This document shows, piece by piece, positions 17,235 to 26,523 of a DNA stretch of 64,000 bases. The notes beneath the pieces were generated by a model. It searched no databases, had not been told where the DNA came from, and worked only from the letters and a program-made list of their open reading frames with translations. The stretch covers positions 1 through 64,000 of the forward strand of contig CAKVLH010000006.1 in NCBI GenBank assembly GCA_934757245.1, given 5' to 3'. The position numbers and the translations under genes are program-made. This DNA comes from an uncultured Candidatus Melainabacteria bacterium (GTDB lineage: Bacteria > Cyanobacteriota > Vampirovibrionia > Gastranaerophilales > Gastranaerophilaceae). Positions within the stretch are counted from its first letter, which is position 1. Each line of letters opens with the position of its first letter.

Positions 17235-18022
17235 AATTTACCCAATAAATCCTCTAAGCCCTTCGAATATATGTTTTGAGGAAGCTCCTTAATCTCTTTT
17301 TGTATATCTTCTTGATAATTATCCATTAAAACCTTTGTTTTTTCAATACCTATAATATCTTTAAGTGTATAAATTTTATTTTCTAAATCCGCACTTGCCG
17401 ATTGTTTTTCTAAGTCATTTTTTAGTTGAAATAACATGCCAAAATTTCTTGCAAAACTTGCAACTTGAACTTGCAGAAGTTTTGATATCAAACAAGAACT
17501 CTCTAATATCGCAACAAATAGCTCTGCAGTTTTGCCTTCTATTATTTCTAAATATTGTTCTTTTGTAGGAACTTTATTTCTCAGACTGTATTGCAAAATC
17601 TCTGCTTTACTCATTTTTTTTATGCAATTTTGAAAATTGGCTAACACATTCCAATTCCCAATCTTAATCAATCTTTCTGTCGCTAATGATAGTAGAAAAT
17701 CACCCGATAAAATTGATATGTGCTGATTGAATTTCGTCCAAAGAGTGGGATGATTTCTTCTTGTTTTTGCATTATCCAAAACATCATCATGCAGAAGCGA
17801 TGCATTGTGTATAAGCTCGCCTGTAACCAATAAATCAATATTAGGATTAACACCTAATGCCTTTAGATAAAGAATTGTGATTAGCGAGCGAATACGCTTT
17901 GTAGGACTTTCAAGAAAATGCTTTAATTCGGTATAAACATTGTTTGAATTTGTAAAAAGATTAGATAGTTCTTTGTCAATAAGAGCTAATTCATTTTTTG
18001 CAAGTTCATTAATTCTATTCAT
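17231..18022 (-). CDS. Polyprenyl synthetase family protein with altered second Asp motif
   Basis: This prenyltransferase extends allylic diphosphates for quinone or undecaprenyl carriers. The 263-aa protein is short for the family (about 320). The first aspartate motif is intact (LLHDDVLDNAKTRRNHPT), as is the KIGNWNVLANF region. At the second motif the sequence reads FQLKNDLEKQ, where FQIxDDxxD is expected, so two of three acidic residues are missing. It may be the regulatory partner of a heteromeric synthase or a specialised enzyme. It has TAAAAT 6 nt before the ATG and no Shine-Dalgarno. Confidence 0.8.
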   Translation of the reverse strand: MNRINELAKNELALIDKELSNLFTNSNNVYTELKHFLESPTKRIRSLITILYLKALGVNPNIDLLVTGELIHNASLLHDDVLDNAKTRRNHPTLWTKFNQHISILSGDFLLSLATERLIKIGNWNVLANFQNCIKKMSKAEILQYSLRNKVPTKEQYLEIIEGKTAELFVAILESSCLISKLLQVQVASFARNFGMLFQLKNDLEKQSASADLENKIYTLKDIIGIEKTKVLMDNYQEDIQKEIKELPQNIYSKGLEDLLGKL

Positions 18023-18028
18023 AAACGG

Positions 18029-18034
18029 ATTTTA
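18029..18034 (-). promoter_or_regulatory. -10 box 6 nt before the polyprenyl synthetase start
   Basis: TAAAAT on the minus strand is followed by CCGTTT and the ATG; no convincing -35 is seen. It matches the leaderless layout found at other genes here. Confidence 0.4.
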
Positions 18035-18088
18035 ACATAAAGTAGAACTTATTAGTAGCTACCACATGAGGGATTGTCATTCATTGTT

Positions 18089-18156
18089 AATAATACCCTC
18101 TCCCGCCTCCGGCACCCTCTCCATGAAGAATTGACAAAAGGAGAAGGACTTGCTTG
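18089..18156 (+). repeat. Dispersed intergenic repeat B, copy 1
   Basis: The block runs from AATAATACCCTCTCCCGCC to AGGACTTGCTTG. The reverse complement of 22232-22308 follows the same order of blocks (CCCTCT.CCGCCT, CTCTCCATG.AGAATT, AAAGGAGA, AGGACTTGCTTG). Confidence 0.7.
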
Positions 18157-18242
18157 CTAGTAAATTTTACCTACAACACACTTGGAAGTATAGTGTAAAG
18201 GGTGAGATGAAGTCCTTAATTTGCGTTATGTAAATTTATAGA

Positions 18243-18270
18243 CACCTCATCCTAACCTTCTCCGTTAAGG
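18243..18270 (-). repeat. Dispersed intergenic repeat A, copy 3
   Basis: Read on the minus strand this is CCTTAACGGAGAAGG followed by TTAGGATGAGGTG, a diverged copy of the 30-bp unit at 2599 and 13549. Confidence 0.55.
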
Positions 18271-18458
18271 AGAAGGAATAACCGAAACTTGAGAATCACA
18301 AGCTTATCCCCTCCCTCGGGGAATGGCTAGGAAGAGGGTAGTTATTCAATGTAAAGGCTGCGCATGAACATTAGAAAAACGGGTTGGGGTTGTTAAGCAA
18401 TGGATTGCGTTCTCACCTAAATAATCTAGGACCGAGTTAAAGAGAGGAGTTTATAAAT

Positions 18459-19985
18459 TTACACCAAAACTTCTTTCTCATTCTTATAAATCACATAACC
18501 TAATGGGGCAGCAGGTGGTTTTTTAAGATTTTTTGCTCTTGTATAAATAACTCCGACTTTTGACGGTTGAGTTGCAGAAGAATATTCGCGCGCAAGTTTA
18601 CAGCATTCAAAAAGTGTAGCTTCGTCAGGTTCAATTTCTTTAACTTTCAAAAGCACATGAGAGCCGGCACACAACCTTGTATGAAACCAATAATCGTTAT
18701 CTTTTGCAAGTTTTGAAACGATAAAATCATTTTGCTTATTGTTTCGTCCAACATAAATTTCAAACCCATTTTTCTCGAACTTCATAATTTCAGATTTATC
18801 TTGTTTTTTAGGTTTCACATCATCCAATTTCAACTCTGATTTGATTTCGTCAAAATCTTTTATAGATTTAGCGGAATTTATGCTGTATAAAAGGTTTTCA
18901 AGATACTCTTTTTCAATATTTAAGCCATTAAGCATTTCTTGCGATTTTTCTTTAGTCGTCTTAGATTTTGTATACAATTTGAAATACCTTTGAGCATTCT
19001 CATTTAGTGTTTTTGTCGAATCAAGCTCAATTATAATATTTTGGTTGTTAACGTAATCAAAGACTTCGATTTGTGGTGCAAAATCGCATTTTTTATAAAG
19101 ATTTGCCGTTAAAAGTTCACCGTAAAGTTTATATTTATCGGTATTGTCGCGTTTTTTTAACAATGCAGAAATTTTTCCGATAGAATTTATTATTTTTTTT
19201 AGCATTGGATTAACTATAGCTAAAAGACGCGATTTTTCAGCATTAATAATCATCTGTTCTTGATAATTTGAATAATAATTATCCAACATAGAATTTACGG
19301 ATGTTTCCACTACAGACTCCGGCAACAATTCTTTAAACAATGTATAGCGTTCATCTTTTATTGCAGGTCTAAATTCTTCTGTTGTTAAATAGCTGTTTAT
19401 CTGCTCTTGTGAAAGTCCTTGGAATTGTTTAGTTAGCTCAGTTGATAGATTTTTTGACGATGTAACAGGCGGATAAATATATTTTAAACCGCCTTGAAGT
19501 TCTCTATAGCGACTTTTTTCTGCGCCGATATTGTGCGCACAGCCAATAATTATAGAAGTTTCTCTGTCATACAAAATCATATTTGAGTGTTTACCCATAA
19601 GCTCCATACACAAGCAAAGTGAACGTTTTTGCGAAAATTCGTCCATAATTTCAAAATGAAATTCTATAATTCTCTCATTTTCTAATACAAGCGCATCAGA
19701 AATTCTGCATCCTTCAAGATACTTTCTAAGAAGCATGCAAAACATTGGCGGTTGTTTGGGGATTGTAATATTACGCCTAGCTTCGTTTTCAGCACTCATA
19801 AAGCAAATATGGTAAATCTGCGGATTAATATTTATATATAGCTTTCGGCTTTCAGAGTTATTTCTTAGCGAAAAAACAAAATCTCTCCTCGTTGGTTGTT
19901 GGATTTTTTGCAATCTTGCACCGATTATAAAATCAATATTTTCAAGAAAGAATGCTTTTAGGGTAAGGAAATCAATGTTAATCAT
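18459..19985 (-). CDS. rqcH: NFACT-family protein (RqcH/Rqc2 homologue)
   Basis: This is a ribosome quality-control factor that binds stalled 50S-peptidyl-tRNA complexes and directs C-terminal alanine tailing. The 508-aa protein has an NFACT-N domain (MINIDFLTLKAFFLENIDFI, CMELMGKHSNMIL), a central helical coiled-coil region, and a C-terminal NFACT-R domain with the signature DYWFHTRLCAGSHVLLKV. In older annotation this family is called fibronectin-binding protein. Its start touches the stop of the small secreted-protein gene (TAATG), so the two are co-translated. Confidence 0.9.
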   Translation of the reverse strand: MINIDFLTLKAFFLENIDFIIGARLQKIQQPTRRDFVFSLRNNSESRKLYININPQIYHICFMSAENEARRNITIPKQPPMFCMLLRKYLEGCRISDALVLENERIIEFHFEIMDEFSQKRSLCLCMELMGKHSNMILYDRETSIIIGCAHNIGAEKSRYRELQGGLKYIYPPVTSSKNLSTELTKQFQGLSQEQINSYLTTEEFRPAIKDERYTLFKELLPESVVETSVNSMLDNYYSNYQEQMIINAEKSRLLAIVNPMLKKIINSIGKISALLKKRDNTDKYKLYGELLTANLYKKCDFAPQIEVFDYVNNQNIIIELDSTKTLNENAQRYFKLYTKSKTTKEKSQEMLNGLNIEKEYLENLLYSINSAKSIKDFDEIKSELKLDDVKPKKQDKSEIMKFEKNGFEIYVGRNNKQNDFIVSKLAKDNDYWFHTRLCAGSHVLLKVKEIEPDEATLFECCKLAREYSSATQPSKVGVIYTRAKNLKKPPAAPLGYVIYKNEKEVLV

Positions 19986-20245
19986 TAATACCTGCTTCTT
20001 TGCATTCTAACATTGTCATTATGCTGATTTACATAGTTTTGGTAGGTCGAATAATCCACTCGGCTTCTGGTTGCATAATTTGATTGCATTTGCCAGTAAG
20101 GCATTGTTCGATTATTAACCTGCCTATTGTAATTGTTTCTGTAAGATTGCATTTGCATTGTACGGTAAGCAGCAGCATTAATTGACGCTGCTTGAACAGT
20201 ATTTGCAAATACTAAAATCAAAAGTAAAAAAACGATTTTTTTCAT
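19985..20245 (-). CDS. Small secreted Asn/Gln/Tyr-rich protein
   Basis: This 86-aa protein has a clear signal peptide (MKKIVFLLLILVFANTVQA) and a mature part rich in Tyr, Asn, Gln, Arg and Met (YRNNYNRQVNN, YQNYVNQHNDN). I know no family. The start is the ATG 6 nt after TATAAT, with a perfect TTGACA upstream; a start eight codons earlier would lie inside the promoter. It is the first gene of the rqcH transcript. Confidence 0.75.
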   Translation of the reverse strand: MKKIVFLLLILVFANTVQAASINAAAYRTMQMQSYRNNYNRQVNNRTMPYWQMQSNYATRSRVDYSTYQNYVNQHNDNVRMQRSRY

Positions 20246-20251
20246 ACACAT

Positions 20252-20279
20252 ATTATAGATTTTTAACACTAAATGTCAA
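20252..20279 (-). promoter_or_regulatory. Consensus promoter with leaderless start
   Basis: On the minus strand a perfect TTGACA (20274-20279), a 16-bp spacer and a perfect TATAAT (20252-20257) end 6 nt before the ATG at 20245. This is the strongest example of the leaderless pattern in the window. Confidence 0.75.
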
Positions 20280-20283
20280 ATGC

Positions 20284-21213
20284 TTAGAAATTAACTCGCT
20301 CTTTTTCAATAACTAACGGTTTCTTTTCTGCGAATCTGCAAAGCATTATCAAATATTCTCCAATCATACCAACACTTAAAATCTGTATGAACATCAACAG
20401 ATACAAAGAGAGCATTTTTTTAGGAATAATAAAGTTTACATATCCGACATAGCAAATAAGGCTCAATAGCACTAAAACAGCAGTGATTAATGTGCCAAAA
20501 AATCCAAGCATTGTAATTATGTGGATAGGAACTTTTGTTGTACGCGTAAGCCCAAGCATTCCATTATCCCACAAAGTAAGCAAGTTCTGTTTGTCAACAC
20601 CATTCTTTCTTTCTGGCTGATTGAAGTCAATAATTTTCATTCTGTAGCCCAAATCTAAAACTGCGCCTCTAAAGAACGGATATGGGTCATCAACTTCTTT
20701 AACTTTATCTATAACTTTTTTATCGTAAAGTCCAAAACCTTTATAATTTCTAACAAGTTTTGTCCCTTCATCTTTTAAAATATCTAGGGCAAAATAATAG
20801 AATTTGCGCATCAAATCAAGGAATGCAATTTTATTGCTGTCGTATTTTCTAGCTATAACAACTTCACAACCTTTTTCCCAGTTTTCGATAAAATCGTAAA
20901 TTAATTCTGGCGGGTCTTGTAAATCTGATGCCAAATAAATTATCGCATCGCCGGTAGCTTGACAAATTGCGTAATAAGGCGATTTTATATTACCAAAATT
21001 TCTAGAGTTTAAAATCAACTTAACGCGCTTATCATCAAGCGCAATTTTTTTTAATTCGTCCTGCGTAAAATCAGTTGACGCGTTGTCAATAAATATGATT
21101 TCAAAATCATATCTTGTTTGCAAATTATCTATAATAGCAGATAATTCTTTGTATAAAATTGAAATGTTATCCTCTTCATTGAAGCAAGATGTTACGATAC
21201 TTATCTTTTTCAT
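20284..21213 (-). CDS. Family 2 glycosyltransferase, polyprenyl-phosphate type
   Basis: This 309-aa membrane-bound GT2 enzyme resembles bactoprenol glucosyltransferases or dolichol-phosphate mannosyltransferases. The N-terminal GT-A domain has VTSCFNEEDNI and FIDNASTDFTQD, the DLQDP metal-binding motif (YLASDLQDPPEL), and a C-terminal pair of transmembrane helices (about 230-255 and 265-290). It probably loads a sugar onto undecaprenyl phosphate for surface glycans. There is no Shine-Dalgarno; TTTACT, 17 bp, TAATAT ends 6 nt before the ATG. Confidence 0.88.
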   Translation of the reverse strand: MKKISIVTSCFNEEDNISILYKELSAIIDNLQTRYDFEIIFIDNASTDFTQDELKKIALDDKRVKLILNSRNFGNIKSPYYAICQATGDAIIYLASDLQDPPELIYDFIENWEKGCEVVIARKYDSNKIAFLDLMRKFYYFALDILKDEGTKLVRNYKGFGLYDKKVIDKVKEVDDPYPFFRGAVLDLGYRMKIIDFNQPERKNGVDKQNLLTLWDNGMLGLTRTTKVPIHIITMLGFFGTLITAVLVLLSLICYVGYVNFIIPKKMLSLYLLMFIQILSVGMIGEYLIMLCRFAEKKPLVIEKERVNF

Positions 21214-21219
21214 AGGTTT

Positions 21220-21248
21220 ATATTAACAAATTTTTGATTTTTAGTAAA
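21220..21248 (-). promoter_or_regulatory. Leaderless-type promoter of the GT2 gene
   Basis: On the minus strand TTTACT (21243-21248), a 17-bp spacer and TAATAT (21220-21225), 6 nt from the start codon. Confidence 0.45.
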
Positions 21249-21340
21249 GAGCTATATTAAGAGGCTTGCAAATGCGTTTGTGATATTGTTGTTAAAACAA
21301 AATAATAGTGATACAATACACAGAAAAAGAGGTTAGAATA

Positions 21341-21967
21341 ATGAAGAAGCTTTTACTTATTATATGTATGATGTTTATGTTGCCGGTTTTTGCAGACGTA
21401 ATGCCATTTTATATAAACTCAATTCCTAAAGACGCAATTGGAATGTATCAGACCGGCGAAAATATTACAATATTTTCAGAGCCGGAAGCTAATGCAAAAA
21501 CAATTAAGAAATTTGATTTTTCTTATAATCCTAGTTCAATGCCGGATGGCATGTTTGCTCTTTTGTTAAATGAAAAGAAACTCGGATTCTTGTATGTTTC
21601 TGATATTGGAGATGACGGCTGGGTTGAAGTAATTTATGACAGACATTCCGGAGCAAGAGGCTGGGTGCTTACAGAAGACAGGTTTCAATTTTTGCCTTGG
21701 TTGAGTTTTTATAACATGTATGGACGTAAATACGGTTTAAGGTTACTTAAAGATACTCCAGATGAAATCGAAGTTTTGCATGCTAAAAGTGAAGACTTAT
21801 CGCAAAATATTGGCAAATTAAATTATGTAAAACAAATTAAACTTACGGCAATTCGTGGAAATTGGGCTTTAGTATCGGTATTTGATATAGACAAAACTCC
21901 AAAAACAGGTTATTTACGTTGGAGAAGCAATGAAGGCGTAATTTACGCATTCCCGAATATAAAGTAA
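21341..21967 (+). CDS. Secreted SH3-like domain protein
   Basis: This 208-aa protein has a signal peptide (MKKLLLIICMMFMLPVFADV). The mature part begins with an SH3b-like strand pattern (GMYQTGENITIFSEP, WVEVIYDRHSGARGWVL), and a second beta-rich region follows (RGNWALVSVFDIDKTPKTGYL). Bacterial SH3 domains of this sort often bind cell-wall components. AAAGAGG lies ahead of the chosen ATG; the frame is open further upstream but without a signal sequence. The family is unknown. Confidence 0.75.
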   Translation: MKKLLLIICMMFMLPVFADVMPFYINSIPKDAIGMYQTGENITIFSEPEANAKTIKKFDFSYNPSSMPDGMFALLLNEKKLGFLYVSDIGDDGWVEVIYDRHSGARGWVLTEDRFQFLPWLSFYNMYGRKYGLRLLKDTPDEIEVLHAKSEDLSQNIGKLNYVKQIKLTAIRGNWALVSVFDIDKTPKTGYLRWRSNEGVIYAFPNIK

Positions 21968-21978
21968 TATAATTAAAT

Positions 21979-22007
21979 GGTGGGAATCGCTTACGCTTTT
22001 CCCACCC
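21979..22007. terminator. GGTGGGA/TCCCACC hairpin
   Basis: GGTGGGAA, about 13 nt, then TTCCCACC lie just after the SH3-protein stop. It is probably a transcript end or a REP-like element. Confidence 0.45.
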
Positions 22008-22031
22008 TACATTGTTAACACACATAAAAAA

Positions 22032-22050
22032 AAGAGCCGTTTAGGCTCTT
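22032..22050 (-). terminator. Terminator of the ribF-formyltransferase transcript
   Basis: AAGAGCC/GGCTCTT stem with GTTTA loop; read on the minus strand it is followed by a run of nine T. It lies about 260 nt after the formyltransferase stop. Confidence 0.7.
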
Positions 22051-22231
22051 GGAATTAAGAATAGCTGGAAGTATGAAAAAGATTTAATAATTATATTTAA
22101 CTCCGATTGAGGTTGTGGCGCTATTCGACAAGTCGGCAATTCGATATTGCCCTAGTGGGGAATATTAATAAGCGTTTTTTGTTTTTAAGTTGTTGTTGGG
22201 CTGAAAGTCCAACCTACTAAAGACATTCAAA

Positions 22232-22308
22232 CAAGCAAGTCCTGCTCCCCTCTCCTTTTTTTAATTCTACATGGAGAGAGAAACGAGAAGGCGGAAGAGG
22301 GTGTTATT
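22232..22308 (-). repeat. Dispersed intergenic repeat B, copy 2
   Basis: The reverse complement parallels 18089-18156 block by block, with small insertions. Both copies end AGGACTTGCTTG. Confidence 0.7.
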
Positions 22309-22313
22309 TGCTT

Positions 22314-23264
22314 TTACTTAATTCTCTGTCCTATTCGCATTTCACGTTTTATATAATTATGGGTAAAAATTCTATCGCATTTTTTGTACAAACTTACGGA
22401 CATTTTTATAACCTTATTATCCGCACTCAAAACCGATATTTGTTTGTCATTAATATCAACAATTGTACCGGCATCAACATAATCTGTATCGTTTTCGATA
22501 ATTTCCATGCCATGTGGAGAAACAGCAAAAGCAGTCTCTTTATGATAAAAATACGCTTCACTCCAAGGATAAATCGCGCGAATCAGAGCAGAATTATCGT
22601 CTGCGGACTTAGAGAAATCCAACTCTAAATTCTTAGGATGCGAATAATAACTCGCCTTGTCTTCTCTTTGCGTTAGCGGAATTATTATATCTTCCCTCAA
22701 GGCCTTTAAAAGTTCACAAACAACACCACGCGCGGTCAAAACAGTACGCTCTTTCAATGATTTTCCCGTATCAGAAGGGAATATCTTAACTTCTTCTTGC
22801 GCAAGTATTGCACCGGTATCAAACCCTTTATCCATAAGATGAAAAGTTATTCCGGAAATTTGTTCGCCATTTCTAATAGTCCAAAAATACGGATTCGGGC
22901 CTCTATATTGCGGTAAGAGTGAAGGATGAGCGTTTATCGTAGCTATTTTAGGAATATCAAAAATTTCCTTTTCAAACTTTTCGCACCAAGAACCAACCAG
23001 AACAATATCCGGATTTAATTTAAGAAGTGCCTTTTTGAATTGCGGACTATTTACACTCTTAACCTCGATTTCCGGAAGGTTATAACTTTTTATGTAACTG
23101 TATTCAGTAGAAGGATTAATCTTGTCCGTAAGTTTTCTAAGAATTGGAGGACGCTTAATTGTTTCACGTCTCAAAACGCCTACAATTTTGCAGTTTGCGT
23201 CAAGCGCGCCTGCAATCAAATTTGTAAACATTTCGCCATATCCGACAATAACTACTTTAAGCAT
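22314..23264 (-). CDS. fmt: Methionyl-tRNA formyltransferase-like protein
   Basis: This 316-aa formyltransferase transfers a formyl group from 10-formyl-THF. The catalytic Asn/His/Asp set is visible in INAHPSLLPQYRGPNPYFW and HLMDKGFDTGAIL, and the C-terminal OB-like domain expected of Fmt is present in length. The RGPNPYFW wording differs from the common RGAAP of Fmt, so a sugar or other N-formyltransferase is an alternative. The start overlaps the ribF stop by 13 nt, so it is translated with ribF. Confidence 0.75.
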   Translation of the reverse strand: MLKVVIVGYGEMFTNLIAGALDANCKIVGVLRRETIKRPPILRKLTDKINPSTEYSYIKSYNLPEIEVKSVNSPQFKKALLKLNPDIVLVGSWCEKFEKEIFDIPKIATINAHPSLLPQYRGPNPYFWTIRNGEQISGITFHLMDKGFDTGAILAQEEVKIFPSDTGKSLKERTVLTARGVVCELLKALREDIIIPLTQREDKASYYSHPKNLELDFSKSADDNSALIRAIYPWSEAYFYHKETAFAVSPHGMEIIENDTDYVDAGTIVDINDKQISVLSADNKVIKMSVSLYKKCDRIFTHNYIKREMRIGQRIK

Positions 23265-24076
23265 TCTTCAATATCCTTCTTTATTTGAGCTTTTAATTCG
23301 TCCAAGCTGTTGAATTTCTTTTCGTCTCTAATTTTTTGCAGAATCTCGATTTCGAGATTTTCACCATACAAATCACCTGAAAAATCTAATATATGAGTTT
23401 CCACAACAGGAGTTAGTGTATTATTAACAGTCGGTTTTAAGCCCCAATTCATAACTCCGAATTTGTCATGCCATTTAACGGAATAAACCCCATAAGGTAA
23501 TTTAATGATTCCTTGCGGATAATCAATATTTGCAGTAGAAAAACCGATTGTTCTTCCGAGCTGAGCACCATGCACAACTTTACCTTCTAAAATAAAATTA
23601 GATTCTAAAAATTCATTAGCTTTTTCAATATTACCTTCTTCAAGCAAAGTTTTAATAAGAGTAGAGCTCACAACTTCATTTTCTATTTTCAAAGGTGGCG
23701 CACAAAAATATTTATAACCGAATTTCGCTTGATTATCTTCCAAAAAACGTCTATCGCCGGACTTGTTTTTACCAAAAGTATAATTAAATCCCGTAGAAAT
23801 TAGAATTGGAGAAAATTCTTTTTTTAAGAATGCTAAAAAGTCTACAGCCTGCATGCCTGCGACTTGCAAAAAATCCAATTCTACAATTTGTTTAATACCA
23901 AGGTTTTTAGCTTTTTCAAAAGATTTTTCGCGTGATAGTATAAATTCTTTAGATTTATTAAAGTTCTTTAAAGTTACAAGTATTGGGTTAGAGGAGTTCT
24001 GAACGGCAGATTCTATTACGGCACGATGTCCGGCATGTACTCCGTCAAAAAAACCTAAAACTAATCCATTTCCCAT
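23252..24076 (-). CDS. ribF: Bifunctional riboflavin kinase/FAD synthetase
   Basis: This protein makes FMN and FAD. The 274-aa sequence has an N-terminal nucleotidyltransferase domain with GFFDGVHAGHRAVI and STGFNYTFGKNKSGD, and a C-terminal riboflavin kinase domain with GAQLGRTIGFSTANI and YGVYSVKW. It is slightly shorter than the usual 300-310 aa. It lies 3 nt downstream of a small unknown gene and overlaps the formyltransferase. Confidence 0.92.
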   Translation of the reverse strand: MGNGLVLGFFDGVHAGHRAVIESAVQNSSNPILVTLKNFNKSKEFILSREKSFEKAKNLGIKQIVELDFLQVAGMQAVDFLAFLKKEFSPILISTGFNYTFGKNKSGDRRFLEDNQAKFGYKYFCAPPLKIENEVVSSTLIKTLLEEGNIEKANEFLESNFILEGKVVHGAQLGRTIGFSTANIDYPQGIIKLPYGVYSVKWHDKFGVMNWGLKPTVNNTLTPVVETHILDFSGDLYGENLEIEILQKIRDEKKFNSLDELKAQIKKDIEECLK

Positions 24077-24079
24077 AAA

Positions 24080-24322
24080 CTAAGCTATTGTATTAAGCTT
24101 TTTGCCTAAAATTCGACTATGGCAAAAATTCTTCCATTCATTAATATTATTGTAAACTTGAGGTAATTTATCTGCAGGAACAGCCTTTTTGCTAGTGTAA
24201 GGAGTCAGTGAATTAAAAGATGTATCACCAATTTGCTCATTAGTTTTGCTATTGTAAAACGGCATATTCCCACTCAAATTGTAGCCATTGTTGCGATTTA
24301 CAGATATAGCAGAAACTAGCAT
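24080..24322 (-). CDS. Small hypothetical protein upstream of ribF
   Basis: This 80-aa unrecognised protein is Asn- and Ser-rich in its first half (ISVNRNNGYNLSGNMPFYN), with a basic helical end (NEWKNFCHSRILGKKLN). A GGGG ribosome-binding site six bases before the ATG supports translation. Its position before ribF may be chance. Confidence 0.6.
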   Translation of the reverse strand: MLVSAISVNRNNGYNLSGNMPFYNSKTNEQIGDTSFNSLTPYTSKKAVPADKLPQVYNNINEWKNFCHSRILGKKLNTIA

Positions 24323-24454
24323 ATTCACCCCTTTTGTTAAATTCTAGAGAAGCAAAAGACAGAGCCTTGAACTCCTACAAGACAATTCTATCATAGTAAT
24401 GAATTTAGTGCAATAACTTTGTTAGGCTATAATAGCAGTTATTCATAATAAAAA

Positions 24455-26128
<1,674 letters not shown>

Positions 26129-26144
26129 TCAACTTGAAATTCTA

Positions 26145-26161
26145 CCCTCCCCAAGGGAGGG
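26145..26161. repeat. CCCTCCC/GGGAGGG hairpin repeat
   Basis: A 7-bp stem with CAA loop lies in the pyrG-gatC gap. It is G/C-rich like the repeat A and B fragments elsewhere. Confidence 0.5.
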
Positions 26162-26174
26162 GATGTGCAATAAA

Positions 26175-26198
26175 AAAGAGGGGCAGTTACCCCTCTTT
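26175..26198 (-). terminator. Terminator of gatC
   Basis: AAAGAGGGG/CCCCTCTTT stem followed on the minus strand by a T run, 4 nt after the gatC stop. Confidence 0.85.
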
Positions 26199-26201
26199 TA
26201 A

Positions 26202-26483
26202 CTAATTAATTTTTGGAACTCTAAAGAATCCGTTCTCTTCGTCCGGAGCGTTCTTCATCAGTTCTTCTTTTGTTTGTTCGTAATAAACTTTGTCTTCTCT
26301 CATAACGTTAACAAAATCAATCGCGTGTGCCATAGGCTCAACATTTGAAGTATCTACTTCATTCATCGCATCTACGTGCTTCAAAACATCACCAAGTTGT
26401 TTAGTGAATTTTTCTTTTTCTTCTTCTGTTAACTCTAAACGTGCTAATTTTGCTACGTGTTCTACATCTTTTATTGTAATCAT
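26202..26483 (-). CDS. gatC: Asp/Glu-tRNA amidotransferase subunit C
   Basis: This is the small subunit of the amidotransferase that converts misacylated Glu-tRNA(Gln) or Asp-tRNA(Asn). The 93-aa protein shows the family pattern: VEHVAKLARLELTEEEKEKF, VDTSNVEPMAHA, REDKV and a C-terminal FFRVPKI. GGAG precedes the ATG. gatA and gatB are not adjacent. Confidence 0.95.
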   Translation of the reverse strand: MITIKDVEHVAKLARLELTEEEKEKFTKQLGDVLKHVDAMNEVDTSNVEPMAHAIDFVNVMREDKVYYEQTKEELMKNAPDEENGFFRVPKIN

Positions 26484-26523
26484 AATTTTCTACTCCAATA
26501 ATTATATATGATAACATGAAAAT

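Larger units (their letters stand above)
18035..18458. other. Intergenic region rich in dispersed repeats
   Basis: There is no gene in these 424 bases. They hold repeat B copy 1 (18089-18156), repeat A copy 3 on the minus strand (18243-18270) with a hairpin CCTTCTCC/GGAGAAGG (18256-18276), and further CCCTCCCTCGGGG-type fragments near 18312. It looks like a mosaic of decayed mobile repeats. Confidence 0.6.
22008..22313. other. Intergenic region with terminator and repeat B
   Basis: There is no gene here. It holds a minus-strand terminator (22032-22050), a GTTGGGCTGAAAGTCCAAC hairpin-like block near 22195, and repeat B copy 2 (22232-22308). Confidence 0.55.
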
